Shown piece by piece: positions 1 through 9,311 of a stretch of 64,000 nt of DNA. The stretch comes from CAZCVI01 sp964502145. GTDB taxonomy: Bacteria; Acidobacteriota; Aminicenantia; UBA2199. A model generated the notes under the pieces. It saw only the letters and a list, made by a program, of their open reading frames with translations. It searched no databases and was not told the origin of the DNA. Numbering within the stretch: the first letter of the stretch is position 1; the number at the start of each line of letters is the position of its first letter. Location: positions 25,247 to 89,246 of the forward strand of contig CAZCVI010000023.1 of the NCBI GenBank assembly GCA_964502145.1, read 5' to 3'. Made by a program: the position numbers and the translations under genes.

Positions 1-333
1 TCTTAAACTGGGGGAAGTGGGAAGTTTATACAGGTCAGCGTAGAAGTTCAGGTGTTCTTCGCCGGTTAATTTCGAGTAGACAAAGGGTTGGTCTGGCACA
101 TAGGAGATGGTTTGTTTGATCTCAGAGTTATCCCGGTGGTAGAGTTTGCCATCGACGTGAATTGTGCCTGAGTCAGGGCTGATAAGGCCAGCCAGGATTT
201 TAATGGTCGTGGTTTTACCCGCGCCATTGGGTCCTAACAGACCGTATATTTCCCCTTTTGCCAGTTGCATTGAAATGCCCCGCAGTGCAGGGCGAGTGTC
301 GTATGATTTTGTTATTTGTTCAATTTTTAACAT
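1..333 (-). CDS. ABC transporter ATP-binding protein (N-terminal part, runs off window)
   Basis: The reverse strand encodes the first 111 residues of an ABC ATPase, starting MLKIEQITKSYDTRPALRGI, with a complete Walker A motif (GPNGAGKTT, about residues 36-44) and the Q-loop region that follows. The ATPase couples ATP hydrolysis in the cytoplasm to export or import through a membrane partner. The spacing and the GEIYGLLGPNGAGKTT pattern are typical of the ABC-2 type exporters (DrrA/CcmA-like subfamily). The signature motif, Walker B and the permease lie beyond the left edge, so the substrate cannot be judged. The frame is open to base 1. Confidence 0.93.
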   Translation of the reverse strand, partial: MLKIEQITKSYDTRPALRGISMQLAKGEIYGLLGPNGAGKTTTIKILAGLISPDSGTIHVDGKLYHRDNSEIKQTISYVPDQPFVYSKLTGEEHLNFYADLYKLPTSPSLR

Positions 334-481
334 GGTAATAAACAAATAACATAGAATACCTCCATTTGTCAAGTAGTTTTTATTCTATTCGGTTTTTTGG
401 CAGTAGGTATCTATGAGTTTGTGATGGGGTTTGGGTAGCGATTTTTTTAATTCGCATTAAATATGCAGTATAACCTAAGCT

Positions 482-633
482 CCACGGATAACGGTGGCAG
501 GCTGGACATACTGGACATTCTGGACTTACTGGACTTACTGGACAAGCGGGAAAAATCAAAGGTTTTTTGAAGTCCAGTATGTCCAGATAGTCCTGATAGT
601 CGAGTATTTTTTGAAACTTATGGTGGATCCAGG
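482..633. repeat. Hairpin element E1 with 9-bp repeated TGGAC core
   Basis: A run of 9-bp units beginning TGGAC (TGGACATAC, TGGACATTC, TGGACTTAC twice) at 503-543 is followed about 30 bases later by its reverse complement (GTCCAGTATGTCCAG, near 572-586). The outer right end (TGGTGGATCCAGG) resembles the terminal repeat CCTGGATTCACCGCCA of the elements at 40.2, 52.8 and 62.1 kb. No gene is visible in it. It is probably a member of that hairpin family with a degraded left end. Confidence 0.6.
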
Positions 634-822
634 TACATTGATGTAGACGTTATACGTGTCCGCTAATATGTAGTGTTAAAACATCATGGGAATGGATAGC
701 AATGCATGGGTTCTGGGGTACATCGTCTCTCTGCAATTCGCTTATGGCTTAATTATGCCTGCTTTTCTGTAAAAAAGGCATACAACGAGTGGTTTTTACT
801 TTTACAATTGCTTCTTCATTGG

Positions 823-1053
823 TACGATGTGTTTTTGTTAAGGTGTACTTTGCTATTTTTGACGTGAAATCAGTCATTTTTATGGTGCAATCATTAAATG
901 CAGCGTTGCAACGTCTATATGTTGTGGTGCATTCTTTACTTGCAGTGATACAATCTCTAAATGCAGTGGTGCAATCTTAACTTGCAACACTGAAACGTGT
1001 TCCTTCCATCCTAAAGTATCTACTTGCAGGGGTGAAACGTCTAAGTTCCGCTT
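823..1053. repeat. 21-bp periodic array (about 11 units)
   Basis: Degenerate units of exactly 21 bp start at 823, 844, 865, 886, 907, 928, 949, 970, 991, 1012 and 1033. The better conserved ones begin TGCAATC and end AATGCAGTGG or TTGCAGG. The period is two helical turns and also seven codons: read on the plus strand, 885-980 gives heptads such as VVHSLLAV / IQSLNAV, but a stop follows. The array may be a decayed coiled-coil gene or a protein-binding array. No convincing start signal or full-length ORF is present. Confidence 0.65.
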
Positions 1054-1590
1054 TACTTTGCCTGCTAAAATTCAAAACTATGTCGGGGAAACAGGAAAAT
1101 GAATAGAAACGAGGAACGTATGGCTATATGGAGAAGGAAAGAGTGCAAAAAACTGAATACAAGATTTAAAAGATTTAAGATTTTAAGTTTTTAAGATTTA
1201 AGATTTAAGTTTTTGCGAGCGCACCTTCCTAAAGCTATTAATATAAGGTGAAACCCAGTGTACGCCGAAGCAAACACTGTTGAACTAACCCCCGTCTTCG
1301 TTGATTTATTCCCTTACTGCCATTAATAGTGCCATTTTCATCTGTATATGGGAATATAGAGCAAATATTTTAAGCAGTCGGGCTTATTTCGATCCAATTT
1401 CTCCCCCTCAAAATATAGCCGTTTAAAAAAAGAGAGGGGGTTGAATGAGAGTTTGCACGATTTAGGGTAAGAAATAAATGTAAAAGAGTATTTCCACTCC
1501 CGAATAAAATGTTGATAAGCCGTGAGAGATATGCAGGCATAGAAAACCGCCAGGAGATAATTGAGGCATGGGATACCCATTGATATCCTG
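1054..1590. other. Gene-free stretch with AT-rich tandem repeats
   Basis: The region holds AAGATTT-type tandem repeats around 1160-1216 and, at 1400-1441, a CCCCTC/GAGGGG inverted repeat. The right half is probably the 3' untranslated end of the IS91-like remnant next to it. I see no credible gene. Confidence 0.4.
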
Positions 1591-1998
1591 TTATGACCGG
1601 GATTTAATATTTTCATTGGGTGGGGGGCGGCAATAAAGAAAAATATTTTTTTTAAAAAAGATATGTCCAAGAGTTCTGAGTTTACCCGCTTTGCAATTGG
1701 GGCATATGCGCCAATACTGGGCAATCGGTTTGATAGAGTCAGAATCGGAGTTGTCTGATCTATAAAAGTTCAATGTGGCAAGTTCCATCCTGAGAGAGGA
1801 GTATAGCTTCTTATATGATGGAGAAAAAAAGCCATAAAAACGGACTTTGTGAAATCCAGGCGGTAACACATGAAGATTCATATCTTCAATCATCCGCTGC
1901 CTTAATGGACTGATCTTTTTCACCAGGTCACAACCGGGGTCCGCTGAAACCCCGGTAGGCCGGGGTATAGGGGGTGGTGAAAAAAAAATTGTTTTCAT
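1591..1998 (-). pseudogene. IS91-family remnant: recombinase N-terminus fused to transposase C-terminus
   Basis: The 135-residue frame starts at ATG 1998 behind AAAGGAGA. Residues about 28-40 (SPLRQRMIEDMNL) look like the N-terminal core-binding segment of the tyrosine recombinase that often accompanies IS91-type elements. They run directly into HVLPPGFHKVRFYGFF, the conserved C-terminal part of Y2 (IS91, PF04986-like) transposases, followed by a CPNCKAGKL zinc-like motif. The HUH and tyrosine catalytic parts are missing, so an internal deletion has apparently joined two genes. Family assignment is by motif memory; a database search would confirm it. Confidence 0.6.
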
Positions 1999-1999
1999 G

Positions 2000-2353
2000 G
2001 AATTTTCTCCTTTCTTTTTTGGGGGAATTGTGCTATTATTTGATAATCTTTGGGGACTCTCTTTTGTGTTTTCATAGTCGGAAACTAGAATATACACGAA
2101 AGAGAGTTCTTTTTAAAGTGCTTTTTAAAAAATATTGGCGATAAAAAAGGGACCTCAACGCGACAGCGTTACCGCGGAGCGGTTTAGTTCAAATTTTTTA
2201 ATTGCGTCAGGACGCGAAATTGTCTTGCATTTTACTCCATGTTGATTTATTATTATTTTTTACTTTAATATTTTTTACTTTATTATATTTTGCTTTATTA
2301 TATTAACATGTACATGAACACATTGAAGGAACAAGACGAAATGGAGAAAAAGA
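2000..2353. other. AT-rich leader region of the mtnP operon
   Basis: The stretch contains a GC-rich patch with small dyads (CGCGACAGCGTTACCGCGGAGCGG near 2158-2181, quoted here only as a landmark in two halves: CGCGACAGCG and CGCGGAGCGG) and then a TTTACTTTATTATATT tract at 2240-2310. The AT-rich tract is a likely promoter area for the plus-strand operon, but no clear -35/-10 pair stands out. Confidence 0.35.
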
Positions 2354-3250
2354 ATGGTTTATGAAAACATCACGGAACAAGCTGAATTCGGTATTATCGG
2401 CGGTAGCGGATTTTACCAGATGAAAGATATCGAAGACTCCCACTATATTGAAATGGATACGCCTTATGGGAAACCTTCTGAACGCATTTTAATCGGAAAA
2501 ATCAAGGGTCACTCCTTTGCGTTTCTCTCGCGCCACGGTATCGGTCACCGCAAGAACCCCTCGGAAGTGAATTACCGCGCCAACCTGTTCGCCCTCAAAC
2601 TATTGGGCGTTACGAAGTTGATCTCCGTGGCTGCGGTTGGCTCCCTAAAAGAAGAAATGAAACCGATGGACCTGGTTATCTGGGACCAATACTATGACAA
2701 CACCTTTCTACGCGCCAAAACATATTTCGAGGAAGGAATCGTGGCCCATGTGTCCATGGCTGACCCTACCTGCCCTTGGATGTCGCAAATGGCTTTTAAA
2801 AATGCCCAGGAAATGGGACTCACTGTTCATTTGGGCGGAACATTATTTAATATGGAAGGCCCGCAGTTTTCCAGTCGTGGTGAAAGTTTGGTGTACCGCC
2901 AGTGGGGACTCTCCATCATTGGCATGACCCAAGCCCCTGAATGTAAACTGGCCAGGGAATTGGAAATGTGTTTCCTGCCCCTCTCTTTTGTCACTGATTA
3001 CGATTGCTGGCACCACGACGAAGAAGCTGTAACCGTGGATAAAGTCATCGAATACCTCACGCGTAATGTGGATAACGCTGGCAAATTGGTAACCCATCTC
3101 ATCGACACCTCCACAGGCCAGAAACCAACTTGCTCTTGCCACGAATCATTGAAATTTTCCCTTATCACCAATGCCGATACTATCCCCGAAGCCACTTATC
3201 ACCGCTTAAAACCAGTCATTGGTAAATATATCAAGTGGGAAAAAAAATAG
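2354..3250 (+). CDS. mtnP: S-methyl-5'-thioadenosine phosphorylase
   Basis: This 298-residue protein belongs to the PNP/MTAP family. MTAP cleaves methylthioadenosine with phosphate to adenine and methylthioribose-1-phosphate in the cytoplasm, salvaging the by-product of polyamine synthesis. Visible signatures are the N-terminal FGIIGGSGFY phosphate-binding loop, the SRHGIGHRKNPSEVNYRAN block, the substrate loop NMEGPQFSSRGES and TDYDCWHHDEE near residues 214-224. Length is normal. The ATG at 2354 follows GGAG at 2343. Butyrate kinase starts 13 bases downstream, so the two are probably co-transcribed. A purine nucleoside phosphorylase role is an alternative, but the TDYDCW motif favours MTAP. 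Confidence 0.93.
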   Translation: MVYENITEQAEFGIIGGSGFYQMKDIEDSHYIEMDTPYGKPSERILIGKIKGHSFAFLSRHGIGHRKNPSEVNYRANLFALKLLGVTKLISVAAVGSLKEEMKPMDLVIWDQYYDNTFLRAKTYFEEGIVAHVSMADPTCPWMSQMAFKNAQEMGLTVHLGGTLFNMEGPQFSSRGESLVYRQWGLSIIGMTQAPECKLARELEMCFLPLSFVTDYDCWHHDEEAVTVDKVIEYLTRNVDNAGKLVTHLIDTSTGQKPTCSCHESLKFSLITNADTIPEATYHRLKPVIGKYIKWEKK

Positions 3251-3263
3251 GAGAGGAGAAACA

Positions 3264-4337
3264 ATGATACAACGTCCTATATTGGTTATTAATACAGGTA
3301 ACACCTCCACTAAAGTCGCCCTTTTTGATTCTTATCATCCCCTATGTGTCGAATCGCTCCGGCACAGCGATGAAGAGCTGGCGCAGTTCAAGGATATCAA
3401 CAGCCAGGAGCAGTTCAGGGAACAGTTGATTCAACAATGGTTGGAAGCCAAACGGCCCCTTCTTGAAGGCAGGCCTTTAGTCGCAGTGGCCGCACGTGGT
3501 GGTTTATTGCGTCCCCTGGAATCTGGGACTTATCTGGTCAATGAAAAAATGTTGCACGATTTGCGCGAGGGGAAACGCGGTATGCACGCGTCCCATCTTT
3601 CCGCGCAAGCTGGTTTTGGCATTGCCACCAAGATCGGTGTGCCCTGTTATATCGTGGACCCGATTTCCGTGGATGAATATGAACCCATCGCCCGTCTCAG
3701 CGGCCACAAGTTGTTTGAACGAGTAGCCCTCTCCCATGCCCTCAATATGAAAGCCGTGGCCAAACGATACGCCCGGGAAAAAGGCGTGAATTATAATAAG
3801 ATCACCCTGATTGTGGTGCATCTTGGAAGCGGGATATCGGTCAGTATTCACAAGGATGGCCGTATGATCGACGGGATTAATTCCAGCGAAGAAGGGCCTT
3901 TCTCTCCTGATCGGTCCGGTAGCTTGCCCAGTCTTCAAGTGGCGCGGTACTGCCTAGAAAACAAGCTTGAATACAAGCAGTTTAGCAAAATGATTTTTGG
4001 CGATGGTGGTCTTTATTCTTATTTGAATACCAAGGAATTTCTCAAAGCCATTGAAATGTACAATAGCGGCAACCCGGAAGCGATTACCGTGGTCAACGCT
4101 ATGGCCTATCAGGTTGCCAAAGAAATCGGCGCTATGGCCACAGTCAATGATGGCCACGTCGATGATATATTGATTACCGGGGGTATGGCCTACTCCACTT
4201 TTTTTGTTGATTTGATCAAAAAACGGGTGGCCTTTATTGCACCGGTATTGATCTACCCCGGTGAGGATGAAATGGAAGCCCTGGCTGAAGGTATTTGCAG
4301 GGTTTTAGATCACGAGGAAGAGGCCAAACTATACTAA
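3264..4337 (+). CDS. buk: Butyrate kinase
   Basis: The 357-residue cytoplasmic enzyme belongs to the acetokinase/butyrate kinase family, which interconverts butyryl phosphate plus ADP with butyrate plus ATP, the last step of butyrate fermentation. Diagnostic segments are LVINTGNTSTKVALF at the N-terminus, VHLGSGISVSIHKDGRMIDG near residues 190-209 and the NSSEEGPFSPDRSGSLP loop, which is typical of Buk rather than AckA. The start at 3264 is chosen over the in-frame codon at 3219 because GGAGAGGAG lies just upstream and 3219 would overlap mtnP. No phosphate butyryltransferase gene is adjacent, so branched-chain acyl substrates are also possible. Confidence 0.92.
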   Translation: MIQRPILVINTGNTSTKVALFDSYHPLCVESLRHSDEELAQFKDINSQEQFREQLIQQWLEAKRPLLEGRPLVAVAARGGLLRPLESGTYLVNEKMLHDLREGKRGMHASHLSAQAGFGIATKIGVPCYIVDPISVDEYEPIARLSGHKLFERVALSHALNMKAVAKRYAREKGVNYNKITLIVVHLGSGISVSIHKDGRMIDGINSSEEGPFSPDRSGSLPSLQVARYCLENKLEYKQFSKMIFGDGGLYSYLNTKEFLKAIEMYNSGNPEAITVVNAMAYQVAKEIGAMATVNDGHVDDILITGGMAYSTFFVDLIKKRVAFIAPVLIYPGEDEMEALAEGICRVLDHEEEAKLY

Positions 4338-4341
4338 GCCC

Positions 4342-4914
4342 ATGGCACCAATTAACCCAGAACAAGAAAGTATCGAAATGCAACTGGAGGATATCAGTCA
4401 GCGAATCGAAAGCTTAAAAGTCGAGTTCAATCTGTACTTTTCAGGAGAGTTACGTGTCCCCCCGGAAAAAGAAAGAGTCACCGTAGAAAAAAAGATGCGC
4501 AATCTGGTTTATTCGGGCAAAAAAAACGCCCGTGTCAGCCTGCTGGTTCAAAATGTGTCTTCGCGATTCTCCCTGTATAATAATATGTGGTTGAAACGGC
4601 TGAATGAAATCGAAACCGGGGTGGCACCGATTCAAAAAAAGAGGGTGGCATCCATGATGAATGACCCGGTTAAACCCAAACCACCAGCTCCCGGTGTCAT
4701 CGTCGGGGTGAGTCTTAACAGCGAGGACTCCTTTGAATCCTTGTATAACAGTTATGCCCAACTCATCGCTAAAAAAGAGTCCACGCCCCAGGAAAAAGAT
4801 AAGGTGATCAATTCCATCAAATCAAAAATGATCAGCTCCAATGTTATTGATGCCAAAGTGAATCTTTCCATAGTGGATGGAAAATTAAAAATCAAATTGA
4901 AAAGTGTATTCTAA
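4342..4914 (+). CDS. Conserved hypothetical protein (coiled-coil N-terminus)
   Basis: The 190-residue soluble protein starts 5 bases after buk, so it is probably in the same operon. Residues 5-60 are rich in charged helices (IEMQLEDISQRIESLKVEFN) followed by a PPEKERVTVEKKMRNLV segment. This arrangement recalls the C-terminal domain of Myxococcus MXAN_5187-like proteins, a resemblance I give from memory. A Pro-rich linker (PVKPKPPAPG, about residues 110-120) separates it from a C-terminal domain. No signal peptide, membrane segment or catalytic motif is seen. Function unknown. Confidence 0.7.
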   Translation: MAPINPEQESIEMQLEDISQRIESLKVEFNLYFSGELRVPPEKERVTVEKKMRNLVYSGKKNARVSLLVQNVSSRFSLYNNMWLKRLNEIETGVAPIQKKRVASMMNDPVKPKPPAPGVIVGVSLNSEDSFESLYNSYAQLIAKKESTPQEKDKVINSIKSKMISSNVIDAKVNLSIVDGKLKIKLKSVF

Positions 4915-5000
4915 CCCCGCGCCCAATCGCAGTGCATAAAAACATTTTTCAAATAAAAAACCTGCCCCTCGGATTTCACGACTGAACACGAATTAAAGAC

Positions 5001-6021
5001 TTTAGGAGCAGTTACGAAACAACCTGATCATTTTCGATGTTGTTTGGGAAAATTAGCCAAGAGGCAGCAGTCTAGCCCACGTCATCGTGGGCAGTAAAAG
5101 AATGGTATAAAAGGATCTGATGGTTGAGTCTATCCTTCAAATCAACCAAAATTCGAGAAACAAGAAGACCTTGCATTGTTTCGCCACGTTAAGAATTTTC
5201 ATGTGATGTGGTTATCGTAATTATGAGCTGCTCAAATATCCGGTTGATCTTCGCCATCCGCGCTAGTCATGAATCAGCCTGGCCCAAACCCTCATTTTTG
5301 GCCCTTTTTGCTCACTATAGAGCAACAAATCACCAGCCATCACACTATTTGGCGAAAAACTGCCGTCATAGGTCATTGATTGCCTAAAAATAGTCTCGTA
5401 TCATTCAAAATTGTGCTCAATGACCAAAATGAACTAATTTTTCTGAAAATAAGCCAATTTCCCAGATAAAAAGCCATCCATTGACCAAAAACCGTCATCA
5501 GAGTCCCAAAAACTCCTCGCATGACCTCAAACTGTCAATGGTGCAGAAAATTACTCAATTCATTGAGAAAATTACTGTTATGTTCGAGAAATTTTCTTTA
5601 ATATTACAGTAATTTTCTATTATATTTGAGAAAATTACTTGAATCATAAAGAAAATTACTGAATCATTCGAGCTATTTCTTCATGATTTGAGAAAATTAC
5701 TGCAACTATGGCGCTATATCGTCATGGATGACGTGATGGCTGAAAATGTCTCGTTTTTTTGTCATAGATGACATGAATAGGTCAATTTATCACCGTTATT
5801 ACTGGCGAATTAAGAAATTCCCGAAATCGTGACCTTCCTACGACAAAATTGCAGAACAATATTCAACGATTTGACTCTATCGGTTAAAGATCACGTTATT
5901 CATGCTCTTGCGACCCACGAGTGGCAATGGTCGGCTCCAAGCTGAAACCATGCTCCAAGTGGACGAATTTTCTTCCAAACAACATCGAAAATGATCAGGT
6001 TATTTCGTAACCGCTCCTAAA
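5001..6021. mobile_element. 1-kb ORF-less element with 47-bp terminal inverted repeats
   Basis: The left end (5001-5047, beginning TTTAGGAGCAGTTACGAAAC) and right end (5975-6021, ending TTTCGTAACCGCTCCTAAA) are reverse complements with 2 mismatches in 47. No ORF of meaningful length lies between them. The interior holds a 21-bp periodic array (5545-5701) and several diverged dyads. A diverged copy in opposite orientation lies at about 49.48-50.19 kb, and a truncated end at 11.06 kb. It may be a MITE-like non-autonomous element or a fully decayed transposon. Target-site duplications are not obvious. Confidence 0.65.
5545..5701. repeat. 21-bp periodic array of AGAAAATTACT motifs
   Basis: The motif AGAAAATTACT or its complement-like form AGTAATTTTCT starts at 5545, 5566, 5587, 5608, 5629, 5650, 5671 and 5691. 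The spacing is 21 bp except for the last (20). Translated, it gives heptads such as FIEKITV / MFEKFSL interrupted by stops. It therefore looks like either a decayed coiled-coil coding region or an iteron-like binding array. The copy at 49778-49933 has the same spacing. Confidence 0.65.
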
Positions 6022-6233
6022 GGGCGTTTATTCCCAATACATTCGCACCAATTTGTGTGCAGTCGTATTCATTATTGGGCCAATCTTTTTTTTTCTATTT
6101 AAAATCTTTTTTCAAAATGCTACAATGACCGTATGAATAATACCGGAATTATTTGTACACATTGGCTGTTCTTGGCTGTTCTATATGACCCCGCAATTTC
6201 GCCCAAGCACTGAAATTGAGGTGAATGCCTGAT

Positions 6234-7799
6234 ATGGAAAAAGATTGCATCTTGATCGTGGAGGACGAACAGATCGTGGCCTTGGACTTGCAAGAAAGTC
6301 TTAAGAAGCTGGGATACAATGTGCCTGCCACGGCTGATTGCGGGGAAAAGGTGCTGGCACTGGTGCGTCTCCATTCTCCTGACATCATCTTGATGGATGT
6401 GATGCTAAAAGGGGAAATGACGGGCATTGATACAGCCTACGTCATTCACAAGGAATTCGATATCCCGATCGTGTACCTCACCGCTTTCAGCGATGATCAC
6501 ACCATTGCTGCGGCTAAAGCGACGGGACCCTATAGTTTTATTATAAAACCAGTGGATACCAAGGAGTTAAAAACAACCCTTGAAGTCTCGCTCTTCAAGT
6601 TCCGCATGGAAAAGAAACTAAAAGCAAGCGAAGAACGATTCCGGGAAATTTTCGAGCAAAACTTCGACGCGATTATCCTGTTTAAACTACCGGAGTTCTT
6701 GGTCATCGATGTTAATCCAGCAGCGGTAAATGTATTTGGCTTTTCACGTGCGGAACTGATGGCTAATTTCCAATTGATATTTGAGAACCGGGACATTTAC
6801 AGTTTATTTAAACGTGAAATTTGCAAACGGGACAAAAACCGGGGCGGGGTGTTCCTGGACCGCTGTCGCCTACGCACGCGTAGCAACGGGGAAATCATCT
6901 GCGCGATTAAAGCGAATATCATTAAAATCCAAGACAGCAATGTATTGTACTGCACTTTTCATGATATCACGGAGTCCATTCACATCGAAAACGAGTCACG
7001 CCAATTACACGCCCGCCTGATCCAGGCGAATAAAATGACGGCCCTGGGCACACTGGCTTCGGGCATTGCGCATGAAATTAATAACCCGAATAACTATATC
7101 ATGTCCAATACACAGATTGTCCAACAAATATGGCCGGACACGGTGCGAGTCTTACAACAATACGTGGGGGAACAAGCAGAATTCTCGCTGGGTGGCTTGA
7201 GCTTCACGGAGGTGCGGGAAATCGTGCCCCAATTGCTGCAAGCCACCCTGGAAGGCTCGCGCCGCATTAAAAATATCACGGAAAATCTAAAAGAATTTTC
7301 CAAACCCAAGGAAGAAATTCCCGCCGGCAGGGTTCATATCAACGAGGTGCTTGATTTTTCAATTGCGATGCTGAGCAATGAGATCAAAAGGTACACGGAT
7401 TCCTTTACCTTCAAACCAGGCGAGAGGATTCCTCCTTTTGCAGGCAATTCGCAACAAATCGAACAGGTGGTGGTCAATTTAATTCAGAATGCACTGCACG
7501 CGCTACCCAATCGTGGGTGTGGAGTGCAGGTAGCCACTGCGGTGGATGAACACCAACGCTGGATCATTGCCACGGTTCGCGACGAGGGGGTGGGGATGCA
7601 CAAGAGTGTTGTCGAACGGATCACGGACCCTTTTTTTACAACAAAACAAGATCGCGGGGGCACGGGGCTGGGACTTTATGTCTCTTACGCGATTGTTAAA
7701 AAACACGGGGGTATATTGGACTTTGATTCTTCCCCAGGTTGCGGCACCACAGCGATCATCAAATTCCCTATCCCGGCCAATGCGATGGAGGAGAGCTAA
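6234..7799 (+). CDS. Hybrid sensor histidine kinase (REC-PAS-HisKA-HATPase)
   Basis: An N-terminal receiver domain covers about residues 4-118 (acidic VEDE, phosphoacceptor LMDVM, conserved Lys in IIKP). A PAS domain (about 130-250, NPAAVNVFGFSRAELM), an H-box with MTALGTLASGIAHEINNPN (His near residue 279) and an HATPase domain (N box NLIQNALHAL, G1 DEGVGM, GTGLGL) follow. It has no membrane segment, so it should be cytoplasmic and receive signal through the receiver or PAS. Start: GAGGTG at 6218-6223 is only 1 base from the ATG at 6225 but 10 bases from the ATG at 6234, so 6234 is preferred. It is 3 bases upstream of its likely partner regulator. Confidence 0.9.
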   Translation: MEKDCILIVEDEQIVALDLQESLKKLGYNVPATADCGEKVLALVRLHSPDIILMDVMLKGEMTGIDTAYVIHKEFDIPIVYLTAFSDDHTIAAAKATGPYSFIIKPVDTKELKTTLEVSLFKFRMEKKLKASEERFREIFEQNFDAIILFKLPEFLVIDVNPAAVNVFGFSRAELMANFQLIFENRDIYSLFKREICKRDKNRGGVFLDRCRLRTRSNGEIICAIKANIIKIQDSNVLYCTFHDITESIHIENESRQLHARLIQANKMTALGTLASGIAHEINNPNNYIMSNTQIVQQIWPDTVRVLQQYVGEQAEFSLGGLSFTEVREIVPQLLQATLEGSRRIKNITENLKEFSKPKEEIPAGRVHINEVLDFSIAMLSNEIKRYTDSFTFKPGERIPPFAGNSQQIEQVVVNLIQNALHALPNRGCGVQVATAVDEHQRWIIATVRDEGVGMHKSVVERITDPFFTTKQDRGGTGLGLYVSYAIVKKHGGILDFDSSPGCGTTAIIKFPIPANAMEES

Positions 7800-7802
7800 C
7801 TC

Positions 7803-9248
7803 ATGGATGCTAACTTCCCGGTAACAGATTATACCGATTATACCGATTATATCATGCTGGTAGATGATGAACCACACATCCTGCTCAGTTTCAGCGTGAT
7901 GCTGAAAAGCAGTGGTTTTAACCATGTGGTCACCATCCAAGATAGTCGCCAAGTGATACCGTTTCTCCGCGAACATCCTGTTACATTAGTCGTGTTGGAC
8001 TTGGCCATGCCCTTTGTGACGGGTCAGGATGTGCTTGTAGAAATACAGATAGAGTTCCCGCAAATCCCGGTTATTATCATTACCGCGACCAATGAGATAG
8101 ATACCGCAGTGGAGTGCATGCGTTATGGTGCGGTTGATTACCTGATGAAACCCGTGGAAAAAGAACGATTCCTATCGAGTATCCGCCGCGTATTGGAACT
8201 CCGCCATTTGAAAAAAGAGGTTTCCACGCTGAGTAAATATATCCTGAGCGACGAACTGGTCCATCCTGAACATTTTACGGACATCATTACGAAGAGTAAA
8301 AAAATGTTTGCCATTTTTAAATATATTGAGGCTATTTCGGATTCCCTTCATCCGGTGTTAATTACGGGTGAGACTGGGGTAGGTAAAGAGTTGATTGCGC
8401 ACGCATTGCATCGGGCCAGCGGTGCGATAGGGGAATTTGTAGCGGTGAATGCAGCGGGTGTGGATGATTCTGTTTTTTCCGATACCCTTTTTGGGCACAA
8501 AAAAGGGGCGTTCACGGATGCGGCTACTGCCCGGGATGGTTTTATCGCACGTTCCGCCAGGGGCACGCTTTTTCTTGACGAGATCGGTGATTTGTGTTTG
8601 GCTTCCCAGGTAAAATTGCTGCGTCTGATCCAAGAACACGAGTACTATCCCCTGGGTTCGGATATTCCTAAAAAAACCGATGCCCGGATCATTGTATCTA
8701 CCAATTGCAATCTGGAAGAATTGATGGTTCGCCAGCAGTTTCGCAAGGATTTGTACTTTCGGCTTTGTTCGCATCACATCCATTTGCCACCGTTGCGGGA
8801 GCGAACGGAAGATATCCCGGTGTTGTTGGATTATTTTATGGCGGGGGCTGCCCAAGCTCTGAATAAAACGCCGCCATTAATGCCGGAACAATTGGTTTTA
8901 ATGTTGCAGGATTACTCCTTTCCGGGTAATGTGCGTCAATTGCAATCGTTGGTTCACGATGCCATGTCCCTTTATACTGAAGGACCTTTGCCGCTGTCTC
9001 CTTTTGAAAAAATCCTGCCCACAGGACCAATGGTCCGGGAGAGCAATGGGGATCATTCTGCTGCTCCTCGGCAACACGGGAACTTGGAAGATATTTTCGG
9101 TCGGTTTCCCACGTTGAAGGATATGGAACGCTATCTTACGGACGAAGCTTTAAAACGCGCGGCTGGGAATCAAGGATTGGCCGCGACATTGTTAGGTATC
9201 ACACGGCAAGCACTCAATAAACGCCTCAAGCGTAAAAAAGAGGCGTAA
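7803..9248 (+). CDS. Sigma-54-dependent response regulator (NtrC family)
   Basis: The 481-residue regulator has a receiver (about residues 17-130; VDDE, VVLDLAMP, LMKP), a central AAA+ domain (Walker A GETGVGKE near 190; FLDEIGDL Walker B; RFRKDLYFRL arginine fingers) and a C-terminal Fis-type HTH (AGNQGLAATLLGITRQAL). It should activate sigma-54 promoters when phosphorylated by the kinase just upstream. The loop that contacts sigma-54 reads GAFTDA instead of GAFTGA, a variant found in some family members. The N-terminus carries TDYTDYTDY, encoded by three perfect 9-bp repeats (7826-7850). These lie before the receiver and are probably harmless length variation. Confidence 0.92.
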   Translation: MDANFPVTDYTDYTDYIMLVDDEPHILLSFSVMLKSSGFNHVVTIQDSRQVIPFLREHPVTLVVLDLAMPFVTGQDVLVEIQIEFPQIPVIIITATNEIDTAVECMRYGAVDYLMKPVEKERFLSSIRRVLELRHLKKEVSTLSKYILSDELVHPEHFTDIITKSKKMFAIFKYIEAISDSLHPVLITGETGVGKELIAHALHRASGAIGEFVAVNAAGVDDSVFSDTLFGHKKGAFTDAATARDGFIARSARGTLFLDEIGDLCLASQVKLLRLIQEHEYYPLGSDIPKKTDARIIVSTNCNLEELMVRQQFRKDLYFRLCSHHIHLPPLRERTEDIPVLLDYFMAGAAQALNKTPPLMPEQLVLMLQDYSFPGNVRQLQSLVHDAMSLYTEGPLPLSPFEKILPTGPMVRESNGDHSAAPRQHGNLEDIFGRFPTLKDMERYLTDEALKRAAGNQGLAATLLGITRQALNKRLKRKKEA

Positions 9249-9311
9249 AGAACCACATGAAACAACTATTTATCTTTTTTAAACTAAAGAGCTTATGAAA
9301 CGGAGGTATCA

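Noticed and set aside
789..980. 63-codon ORF with heptad repeats
   Set aside because: No ribosome binding site, non-ATG context and composition dominated by the 21-bp array. It is treated as repeat, possibly a decayed coiled-coil gene.
5545..5701. CRISPR array
   Set aside because: Units repeat every 21 bp without distinct repeat and spacer parts; there are no cas genes, and motif orientation alternates.
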